A DNA stretch of 8,629 nucleotides from Paenibacillus sp. UBA6285 (GTDB taxonomy: Bacteria; Bacillota; Bacilli; Paenibacillales; Paenibacillaceae), in assembly GCA_002438345.1 (NCBI GenBank), contig DJUJ01000065.1:20198-28826 (forward strand), in the 5' to 3' direction. Shown piece by piece: positions 1 through 4,984 of the stretch. The notes under the pieces were generated by a model that was not told the origin of the DNA, did no database searches, and was given only the letters and a program-made list of their open reading frames with translations. The translations under genes and the position numbers were made by a program. Numbering within the stretch: position 1 is the stretch's first letter; each line of letters begins with the position of its first letter.

Positions 1-811
1 ACCAGAATACAGCAGCAAGAATAAATCGGTAGATCGCGAAATGCGTCAATCGAATCTTTTGAATCCATTTCATAAACAAAATAACCACTAAATAAGCCAC
101 TACAAAAGAAATCAGAAATCCAATTACAAAGTAACCAATCGTCTCACTTGTGAAGTTTTTATACGAATCCAGTAGTTCATACCCGGAAGCCGCACACATA
201 ATAGGAATAGCTATGAGGAATGAAAAATCCGCGGAAGCCTTATAGCTAACCCCACTTAACATCCCCCCAGAAATTGTAGACCCGGAGCGGGAGAATCCCG
301 GCCAGAGTACCGAAATAATCTGATACAATCCAATCGCCAGCGCCTGTCCGTATGACAGATCATCCAGTTCATGAGCAGTAATACGCATTTTGCGTTTGTT
401 CACCCATTCTGCGACAATCATTAGAATACCTCCGGCGACAAGCGCCCAGAGTACAGTAGAAGCTCCAAAGAGACTTTTGATAAAATCGCGGGCAAAAAAT
501 GCCACAGCAAGTGCTGGGGCAATCCCAAGAATCACATGGATTAAGTTCAGACGGGATGCCGGCATAACGCCACCTCTTCCCGTACTTCTACGCCCAAGCC
601 CCAACAAATCAAGCACACGCTTGCGATAAACAAGCGCTATCGCCAAAATTGCCCCTAACTGAATTACGATTTCGTAAGTCTTCATAATCGAATCTTGCTC
701 AGCGAAACCTAAAAGCTTCGTAGTCAAGATCATGTGTCCTGTCGAAGATACAGGAATAAATTCAGTAATCCCTTCGACAATTGCTAAAATAATAGCTGTA
801 ATCGTGTCCAT
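1..811 (-). CDS. uppP: Undecaprenyl-diphosphatase UppP (BacA family), 3' end cut by window edge
   Basis: Integral membrane enzyme that dephosphorylates undecaprenyl pyrophosphate to undecaprenyl phosphate, recycling the lipid carrier for peptidoglycan and other envelope polymers; overexpression of the family gives bacitracin resistance. My translation reads through 270 codons with no stop before the edge. The first family motif is at residues 13-26 (EGITEFIPVSSTGH), holding the conserved glutamates 13 and 17, Ser23 and His26. The second is at residues 171-180 (PGFSRSGSTI) with Arg175. Several hydrophobic stretches (about 45-62, 91-108, 118-135, 195-212, 225-248) fit a polytopic protein. Family members are about 265-280 residues, so probably only a few C-terminal residues are missing. 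The ATG start has an AGGAGG SD at 818-823 with 6 nt spacing. It lies 73 nt downstream of the YunD-like gene on the same strand and may be cotranscribed with it. No key residue appears lost. Confidence 0.96.
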   Translation of the reverse strand, partial: MDTITAIILAIVEGITEFIPVSSTGHMILTTKLLGFAEQDSIMKTYEIVIQLGAILAIALVYRKRVLDLLGLGRRSTGRGGVMPASRLNLIHVILGIAPALAVAFFARDFIKSLFGASTVLWALVAGGILMIVAEWVNKRKMRITAHELDDLSYGQALAIGLYQIISVLWPGFSRSGSTISGGMLSGVSYKASADFSFLIAIPIMCAASGYELLDSYKNFTSETIGYFVIGFLISFVVAYLVVILFMKWIQKIRLTHFAIYRFILAAVFW

Positions 812-830
812 AATGGTCCTCCTATTTTTT

Positions 831-870
831 GGAATCTAGCACTGTCAAATGGAATCTATAAGTGTAGATT
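831..870 (-). repeat. Direct repeat TAGATTCC x2 plus inverted half-site between the YunD-like gene and uppP
   Basis: On the minus strand TAGATTCC occurs at 858-851 and again at 838-831, spaced exactly 20 bp. A partial inverted copy (AATCTA) at 870-865 forms a 6-bp palindrome with the first. A perfect TTGACA (minus strand, 848-843) lies between the two repeats, but no acceptable -10 hexamer follows at 16-18 bp, and that spacing would run into the uppP SD. The stretch 812-884 has no U-tract terminator. It could be an operator or a remnant; function is unknown. Confidence 0.4.
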
Positions 871-884
871 GTAAGCTGTAGGCT

Positions 885-2324
885 TTACTCAGACTTAGCC
901 TCCCAGCGAGTGAGCATGCATTCATCGAGGCTGTTCGGACGCTGCAACTCCATCCGCAAGAGATCGCGCAAAAAATGTGGTAATAGAAATAAAGCATCCT
1001 TCCCATTTGCGATCGTCTCATAGCCGGCCCGGAAAGTAAACATGTCCAGCGTACCAACATTATACTCTCTATCATCCTCCAGTAGGTTTCCTTCGACAAA
1101 AACTGCAACACTCTTATCATACGGTATCTTCAATGGATCGTACAAGATTTTTAATCCATCTACTGCCATACTGCCCAGATGATTCCCTCGGAAACCGTAC
1201 CCGTAAATTACCTTATTATAAAACTCCTCTGTTAGGCTCTGTTCCAAAGCTGTACGAATATCTATACCCTTCAGCTTGGTTATGCAAGTATTGATGGGGG
1301 AAGGACATAGTGCGTGCAGCATCCCTGTTGTAACCTCGCCTTCCGGCAATGGACCCAGCAGCTGACCCGTGTTAACTAACGACAAACTAGTACCCGTAAA
1401 TCTACGTACTGCTTGTGCCAGAAGATTGCCAAAGGGGGACTCTCCCCGCAAGTTCAAAGGAAGCTCACGGTCAGTAATCGCAACGATCGTCTGAAGAGAT
1501 TCTTGGCCATGCTTCAAATGAATAGCGACTGCAGGACCTATAACATCCTCCTTCAGAAGGGGGTCAATAGGAATACATTCACCCGTCACTAAGCTGAAAT
1601 CAGACTGAGGATCTAGTCGCTCAAATTGAAGGTGCCCGAGATATCGACCGAATTTCCCAGCACCACATATGGCAGTACCATTAATCATAATAGGCTCTTC
1701 TAACAGATGGTGCGTATGCCCACCAAGAATGGCATGAACGCCCTCTAACCGCTCTGCCAGAATTTTATCCGTAGGAAGTCCGAGATGAGATGCAATGATT
1801 AGAATATCCACCTGTGGCGCCAGAAGTAGGCATTGTTCCCGTAGCGATGTCTCAGGATCTAGGGCATCCCAGCCCAACAAGGAATAGAATGAAGTAAATG
1901 CCGCTGTCGCCCCTGTCACTCCTATTCTAATTCCATCCTTCTCCAATATAGCATGACGCTTCATCCAACTTGGTGGCTCTCCTGTCGAAGACTCCACAAA
2001 ATTACAGCATACTACCGGACATTGTAACCCAGAAAAAATAGATGACAACATCTCCTGTGAGAACGTAAGTCCCTCATTATTGCCAATGGTTACAGCATCA
2101 TATCCTGTTAAGTTTAGTACGTCGATGTTAGCCTGACCCATAGTTCCTTCTGTCTCGACAGCTGCACGATCCATATGATCACCAATATCCAGTAGCAGTA
2201 CAGGCTCTTCTCCCGCTGCAGCCCTCTGTACGGCGATTTCCGCTGCCACCGAACTCACCATCTCAAAATGGCTATGTATATCATTGGTATGAAGTATGGT
2301 CAGTCTTTGCGGCACGTGCCCCAT
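885..2324 (-). CDS. yunD: 5'-nucleotidase/UshA-superfamily metallophosphoesterase, YunD-like, cytoplasmic
   Basis: Predicted metal-dependent phosphoesterase acting on nucleotides or related phosphoesters; the true substrate is unknown. Numbering is from the ATG at 2324 (479 residues). The N-terminal calcineurin-like domain shows the metal-binding DxH (Asp15, His17 in HTNDIHSH), GD at 48-49, a GNNE at 81-84 where most relatives have GNHE, His180 (SHLG) and GGHTHH at 201-206. The C-terminal half resembles the 5'-nucleotidase substrate domain, including a GFRG segment. There is no signal peptide, unlike periplasmic UshA, so it should act in the cytoplasm. An in-frame ATG at 2333 lies only 1 nt past the AGGAGG SD (2335-2340); the ATG at 2324 sits 10 nt away and is preferred. 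It is divergent from the MoaD-MoaE gene and upstream of uppP. Family assignment is strong; the YunD name rests on remembered similarity, including the GNNEG motif. Confidence 0.88.
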   Translation of the reverse strand: MGHVPQRLTILHTNDIHSHFEMVSSVAAEIAVQRAAAGEEPVLLLDIGDHMDRAAVETEGTMGQANIDVLNLTGYDAVTIGNNEGLTFSQEMLSSIFSGLQCPVVCCNFVESSTGEPPSWMKRHAILEKDGIRIGVTGATAAFTSFYSLLGWDALDPETSLREQCLLLAPQVDILIIASHLGLPTDKILAERLEGVHAILGGHTHHLLEEPIMINGTAICGAGKFGRYLGHLQFERLDPQSDFSLVTGECIPIDPLLKEDVIGPAVAIHLKHGQESLQTIVAITDRELPLNLRGESPFGNLLAQAVRRFTGTSLSLVNTGQLLGPLPEGEVTTGMLHALCPSPINTCITKLKGIDIRTALEQSLTEEFYNKVIYGYGFRGNHLGSMAVDGLKILYDPLKIPYDKSVAVFVEGNLLEDDREYNVGTLDMFTFRAGYETIANGKDALFLLPHFLRDLLRMELQRPNSLDECMLTRWEAKSE

Positions 2325-2334
2325 AAGCAACATT

Positions 2335-2340
2335 CCTCCT
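2335..2340 (-). promoter_or_regulatory. SD that decides the start of the YunD-like gene
   Basis: AGGAGG on the minus strand. It is 1 nt from the upstream ATG (2333), too close for normal initiation, and 10 nt from the ATG at 2324. A TTG codon at 2330 has 4 nt spacing and is a weaker third option. Confidence 0.6.
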
Positions 2341-2381
2341 ACCCGTAGAGCTGCTCTTTAATGAAGCAGCCGGCACGTGAT

Positions 2382-2409
2382 CTTATAGAGCCTAGCATAA
2401 CATTTTCAG
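2382..2409 (-). promoter_or_regulatory. Candidate sigma-A promoter for the YunD-like gene
   Basis: Minus-strand CTGAAA (-35, 2409-2404, 4 of 6 matches) and TATAAG (-10, 2387-2382, 5 of 6) are separated by 16 bp. The implied leader of about 35-40 nt holds a 6-bp hairpin (GCTGCT 2350-2355 with AGCAGC 2365-2370) just before the SD. Called by eye only; the -35 is weak. Confidence 0.4.
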
Positions 2410-2426
2410 ACTCATTATGGTATATT
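2397..2426 (+). promoter_or_regulatory. Candidate extended -10 promoter for the MoaD-MoaE gene
   Basis: An extended -10 (TG-G-TATATT, 2418-2426) lies about 35 nt before the start codon; the best -35 is ATAACA at 2397-2402 with 18 bp spacing (4 of 6). It physically overlaps the candidate minus-strand promoter, so the two divergent genes could compete for polymerase. No room or sequence evidence for a molybdenum-cofactor riboswitch. Confidence 0.35.
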
Positions 2427-2461
2427 GAAGACATTAGAACATACATCAGAGGAGAATAAAA

Positions 2462-3175
2462 ATGCATATTACTATCCGACTGTTCGCGGGTCTGGCTGAG
2501 ACAATCGGCTCTTCTTCTCTGACCTTCCACGCGACTGTGATTCCCTTAACAGCTGGAAAGCTGAAGGAACTTCTGTCCGCCTCTTATCCGGATGCAGCAT
2601 CCCAAATTGGAGCTTCTTTGATTGCCATTGACCGCGAATATGCTCCTGATGATTCTATCATCACCGAGTCTTCCGAAGTTGCACTTATTCCTCCAGTTTC
2701 CGGAGGAGAGAATGGTTCTTTATATGAAAGTACTCCTGATGGTCTCTATAGCATAACGGACCAGCCTTTAAATGCGGAGAAGCTTCTAGATGCCGTCCTC
2801 GACGTCAATCACGGAGCATCCTTATTATTTATCGGCACTACGCGCGAAATGACCAGTGAACAACGTACAACTGCACTACACTATGAAGCCTATATCCCTA
2901 TGGCCTTAAGTAAGCTGGAGGAGATTGGCAAAGAGGTTAAGAACCGCTGGAATGCAAACTGCGCAATATCACACCGCATTGGGCTTGTAAGTCTAAAGGA
3001 AGCAAGTGTTATCATTGCAATCTCCACCCCTCATCGCGATACCTGCTACGAAGCCAGTCGCTTTGCCATTGAACGATTGAAACAGACGGTTCCCGTTTGG
3101 AAAAAAGACATTAATGAATCGGGCCAGCATTGGGTAGGCTCTGGTCAGAAGGCTACCAATTCAATCCACAATTAA
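2462..3175 (+). CDS. moaE: MoaD-MoaE fusion, molybdopterin synthase
   Basis: Molybdopterin synthase adds two sulfurs to cyclic pyranopterin monophosphate (precursor Z) to make molybdopterin, in the cytoplasm. Residues 1-82 form a ubiquitin-fold MoaD domain (starts HITIRLFAGLAE, ends IPPVSGG). Residues about 103-227 form a MoaE domain: GTTRE at 125-129, LHYEAYIPMA at 139-148, HR at 171-172 and 191-192, and the lysine-rich active-site segment from Lys207 through VPVWKK (210-215). The 237-residue length matches MoaD (about 80) plus MoaE (about 150). In separate subunits the MoaD Gly-Gly is the free C-terminus that becomes a thiocarboxylate; here it is internal at residues 81-82, so proteolysis is probably required, as reported for mycobacterial MoaX. 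SD AGAGGAG at 2448-2454 supports the ATG. No other cofactor genes are in the window. The following gene starts 77 nt later. Confidence 0.93.
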   Translation: MHITIRLFAGLAETIGSSSLTFHATVIPLTAGKLKELLSASYPDAASQIGASLIAIDREYAPDDSIITESSEVALIPPVSGGENGSLYESTPDGLYSITDQPLNAEKLLDAVLDVNHGASLLFIGTTREMTSEQRTTALHYEAYIPMALSKLEEIGKEVKNRWNANCAISHRIGLVSLKEASVIIAISTPHRDTCYEASRFAIERLKQTVPVWKKDINESGQHWVGSGQKATNSIHN

Positions 3176-3192
3176 TCTTTTCTCCTTTTTGA

Positions 3193-3221
3193 TTGAAAAA
3201 TCTGTACTTTGTTGATATTCT
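3193..3221 (+). promoter_or_regulatory. Possible promoter before the HD-GYP gene
   Basis: TTGAAA (3193-3198, 5 of 6) and TATTCT (3216-3221, 4 of 6) are separated by 17 bp in an AT-rich 77-nt gap. No clear terminator separates the preceding MoaD-MoaE gene, only a 5-bp A/T stem at 3186-3200, so read-through is also possible. Confidence 0.3.
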
Positions 3222-3237
3222 GGATAAAATCGGATAA

Positions 3238-3244
3238 AAGGTGG
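3238..3244 (+). promoter_or_regulatory. SD that places the HD-GYP start at a TTG codon
   Basis: AAGGTGG with its AGGTG core lies 9 nt before TTG at 3253. It overlaps the alternative GTG at 3241, so that GTG would have no separate SD and is unlikely to be the start. Confidence 0.55.
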
Positions 3245-3252
3245 CAATAGCA

Positions 3253-4293
3253 TTGAGAGTACACGTCTCAGATCTAAAACCTGGTAATCACCTCAACGCG
3301 GACGCGTATAGTTCTAGGGGTCTACATGTATTACCAAAAGGATCGCTGCTCCAAATAAATGATATCGCCAAGCTGATGCAGCTTGGAGTTGATTATGTTG
3401 ATATCGAGACGTTAGAGGAAGAAGCATCACCCCTCAGCAGACCTTCAATTATTCAGACGGTGACCACTAGTTTCGATACCATGATTGACGGCTTCGAGTC
3501 TCTATATATGGAAGCACTATTAAAAGGAAGCTTCAACCAATCTGTGGTAAACGACATTCTTCAGCCTTCGCTTCAAACTTTGGACAAGCATAAAGATGTA
3601 GTATCCCTCCTGCTTTTGTTGGATCGCGAAGATAATTATACCTACAATCACTCACTACAGGTAGGAATGCTCTCTTATTATATTGCGATATGGCTTGGTT
3701 ATTCCAAACAAGAGTGCTATGAAATTGGTCGTGCAGGATATTTGATTGATATTGGAAAATGCCGAATTTCACCCTCTCTCTTGAATAAACCAGGGAAGCT
3801 AACTCCAGATGAGTTCGAGGAAATTAAACTACATACTAAGTACGGCTACGAAATTATCCGCAATTCGATGGACGATTCTTACACAGCTTTGACCGCCCTT
3901 CAGCATCATGAACGCGAGGACGGCTCTGGCTATCCCAGCGGCCTAACCAAAACCGATATTCATCCTTATGCACAAATTGCAGCTGTAGCTGACATTTATA
4001 GTGCGATGACTTCTAAACGTGCCTATCAGTCAAAGCAAGAGCTTATTTCCGTCCTGCGCGAAATAAACAATCTCAGTTTCGGTAAGCTGAACGCTAGAAC
4101 TGTTCAGGCCTTTATCCAGCATTTAATGCCCAACTTCATTGGCAAGCGTGTAATGCTGAGTACAGATGATACAGGCGTGATTATCATGAACAATCCGGTT
4201 GATATTTTCCGTCCACTGGTAAAGATTGATGGAATGTTTGTTGATTTATCCCGTGAGCGTAACGTAGCGATTGTTGAGATTTACATGGACTAA
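3253..4293 (+). CDS. HD-GYP-type signalling protein with altered HD motif
   Basis: HD-GYP domains are metal-dependent phosphodiesterases that hydrolyse cyclic di-GMP, or related cyclic dinucleotides, in the cytoplasm. Numbering is from TTG 3253 (346 residues). Residues 1-55 are the short N-terminal domain often found before HD-GYP (RVHVSDLKPGNHL, then GLHVLPKGSLL). The HD-GYP core spans about 125-285: His133 (NHSLQVG), Ile165-Asp166 in LIDIGK where the canonical motif is HDIGK, His194, His218-His219, the GYP triplet at 226-228 and Asp247 (VADIYSAM). About 60 residues follow, ending in a conserved-looking RPLVKID segment. There is no transmembrane helix or receiver domain. One metal-ligand histidine is therefore missing, and activity is uncertain. 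The TTG start has a better-placed SD than GTG 3241. Superfamily call is strong; enzymatic activity is unproven. Confidence 0.9.
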   Translation: MRVHVSDLKPGNHLNADAYSSRGLHVLPKGSLLQINDIAKLMQLGVDYVDIETLEEEASPLSRPSIIQTVTTSFDTMIDGFESLYMEALLKGSFNQSVVNDILQPSLQTLDKHKDVVSLLLLLDREDNYTYNHSLQVGMLSYYIAIWLGYSKQECYEIGRAGYLIDIGKCRISPSLLNKPGKLTPDEFEEIKLHTKYGYEIIRNSMDDSYTALTALQHHEREDGSGYPSGLTKTDIHPYAQIAAVADIYSAMTSKRAYQSKQELISVLREINNLSFGKLNARTVQAFIQHLMPNFIGKRVMLSTDDTGVIIMNNPVDIFRPLVKIDGMFVDLSRERNVAIVEIYMD

Positions 4294-4304
4294 GGCGTTT
4301 CGAT

Positions 4305-4378
4305 CCCTCCCAAACCCTCCCTTCCAAGGGAGGGCCCAAGGGTTCCACCCTCTGGACACACGGATGTTTGGTGGAAAC
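4305..4378. repeat. GC-rich palindromic element, possible dispersed repeat
   Basis: Eleven bases after the HD-GYP stop, CCCTCCC occurs twice (4305-4311, 4315-4321). A near-perfect 9-bp palindrome follows: CCCTCCCTT 4315-4323 with AAGGGAGGG 4326-4334, CC between. A second stem pairs TTCCACC 4343-4349 with GGTGGAA 4370-4376. No U-tract follows, so it is not an ordinary terminator. Its composition differs from the AT-richer neighbouring intergenic DNA. The form resembles multicopy palindromic intergenic elements, but copy number cannot be seen here. Confidence 0.5.
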
Positions 4379-4441
4379 TTGTGAAGTTGTGGATAGAAGG
4401 AACTCCGATCGAGGCCTCAAAGCTATCTTTCGTATTCCATG

Positions 4442-4472
4442 ATCCCCCGGATTTTCTATCGGGGGATTTTTT
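4442..4472 (+). terminator. Strong intrinsic terminator, 3' of the HD-GYP unit
   Basis: Perfect 8-bp stem ATCCCCCG (4442-4449) with CGGGGGAT (4460-4467), 10-nt loop, followed by a run of six T (4467-4472). It lies about 150 nt past the HD-GYP stop, so the transcript carries a long structured 3' tail, or a separate small RNA ends here. Confidence 0.88.
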
Positions 4473-4498
4473 ATGCATATTCCGTTGCATTTTATGCA
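4469..4498 (+). repeat. 9-bp direct repeat TTTTATGCA, 21-bp period
   Basis: Identical TTTTATGCA copies at 4469-4477 and 4490-4498 are two helical turns apart. TGCATA (4474-4479) and TATGCA (4493-4498) also form an inverted pair. The first copy overlaps the terminator T-run. Possible operator upstream of the small gene at 4665; unproven. Confidence 0.35.
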
Positions 4499-4503
4499 GC
4501 AGA

Positions 4504-4615
4504 ATTCATGTTAAAGGAGCTGAATTGTAAATCTGCAGCTCTTCTCCATGAATCGCAAACCCTAGTCATCTGTAACTCTCCTTTCATCAATCACTTAATG
4601 TTTGATTTACAATTC
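4504..4615 (+). other. Candidate structured RNA/operator with loop-to-tail complementarity
   Basis: Outer stem ATTCATG (4504-4510) with CATGAAT (4547-4553) encloses an inner stem AGGAGCTG (4515-4522) with CAGCTCTT (4536-4543, one G-U), leaving a 13-nt loop (4523-4535). The segment GAATTGTAAATC (4522-4533), mostly that loop, is perfectly complementary over 12 bp to GATTTACAATTC (4604-4615). As RNA this could be a pseudoknot or an alternative fold; as DNA it is a 12-bp inverted repeat with 70 bp between arms. It lies between a terminator and the SD of the next gene. I recognise no known riboswitch class. Confidence 0.4.
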
Positions 4616-4633
4616 TATTGGCGAGACTAATAT
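4606..4633 (+). promoter_or_regulatory. Candidate promoter for the 82-residue protein gene
   Basis: TTTACA (4606-4611, 5 of 6) and TAATAT (4628-4633, 4 of 6) are separated by 16 bp, about 18 nt before the SD at 4651. The -35 lies inside the right arm of the 12-bp inverted repeat, so a protein bound there could block it. Confidence 0.35.
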
Positions 4634-4664
4634 GTGGCTTAAATATTTCTAGGAGGTAAAAAGT

Positions 4665-4913
4665 ATGCTTCCAGTCCATGAACGTCTTGCCGAGCTGTTC
4701 ACCCTAAGCCGTCTACGCCAGCTTACAGCCTCCGAAGAAACGGAACAACAGCAATGCCTTCAAGTGAACGCCAATTACTGTTGGGAGATGGCTCGACTAC
4801 AGAATGAAATACTGTTAGCGGAACAAACAACTGATACTCAGTGGCATCAAGATATCTGTGCCCAATTGTTTGAGCTGCGTGTAACGGGTAGGTTGCCCAA
4901 ACGCCCAAAGTAA
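4665..4913 (+). CDS. Small uncharacterised protein, DUF7667-like
   Basis: An 82-residue soluble protein with no signal peptide or membrane segment. It begins LPVHERLAELFTLSRLRQLT, followed by an acidic/glutamine stretch (EETEQQQ, about 24-30), then NANYCWEMARLQNE (35-48), a TDTQWHQDICAQLFELR segment (56-72) and a basic end (LPKRPK). The pattern looks like two or three amphipathic helices. From memory it resembles a family of small proteins common in Paenibacillus (DUF7667); function unknown to me. An ideal AGGAGGT SD at 4651-4657 with 7-nt spacing makes translation likely. It stands alone between the terminator at 4442-4472 and a convergent ABC operon. Two cysteines (33 and 66 region) and several tryptophans are noticeable but form no known motif. 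Confidence 0.75.
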   Translation: MLPVHERLAELFTLSRLRQLTASEETEQQQCLQVNANYCWEMARLQNEILLAEQTTDTQWHQDICAQLFELRVTGRLPKRPK

Positions 4914-4926
4914 TTGAACGTACGAT

Positions 4927-4976
4927 ATAAAACAGCCCATTCTTCGCACTTGCTTTCGCAAGGAGAATGGGCTGTT
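4927..4976 (-). terminator. Long hairpin terminator between convergent genes
   Basis: Perfect 13-bp stem AACAGCCCATTCT (4931-4943) with AGAATGGGCTGTT (4964-4976), containing a nested CTTGC/GCAAG hairpin (4949-4953 with 4958-4962). On the minus strand the stem is followed by TTTTAT, so it best serves the ABC operon ending at 4985. On the plus strand the tail (TGTTGTTC) is a poorer U-tract, but the hairpin probably also limits transcription from the 82-residue gene. Confidence 0.87.
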
Positions 4977-4984
4977 GTTCTGAG

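Noticed and set aside
845..1120. Open frame on the minus strand, 91 codons
   Set aside because: Lies almost entirely within the YunD-like gene in another frame, with no SD and no recognisable motif.
2339..2530. 63-codon minus-strand frame across the divergent intergenic region
   Set aside because: Overlaps the start of the MoaD-MoaE gene and the candidate promoters, and has no SD or family resemblance.
3241..3243. GTG as the HD-GYP start
   Set aside because: The only SD-like sequence overlaps this codon; TTG at 3253 has proper 9-nt spacing.
3176..3252. Cyclic-di-GMP riboswitch or terminator between the MoaD-MoaE and HD-GYP genes
   Set aside because: The gap is too short for a GEMM riboswitch and contains only a weak 5-bp A/T stem without a GC core.
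3241..3255. Sigma-54-like TGGCA...TTG near the HD-GYP start
   Set aside because: TGGCA at 3242-3246 and TTG at 3253 lack the required GG/GC spacing and the TTGC element, and they overlap the SD and start codon.
4340..4440. T-box leader possibility (GGGTTCCACCC resembling a T-box)
   Set aside because: It lacks the conserved GGGTGGNACCGCG-type sequence and is not followed by an aminoacyl-tRNA synthetase or amino-acid gene.
4439..4630. 63-codon open frame on the plus strand
   Set aside because: Its ATG lies inside the terminator stem at 4442-4472, it has no SD, and it runs through the structured inverted repeats; the composition does not look like a protein.
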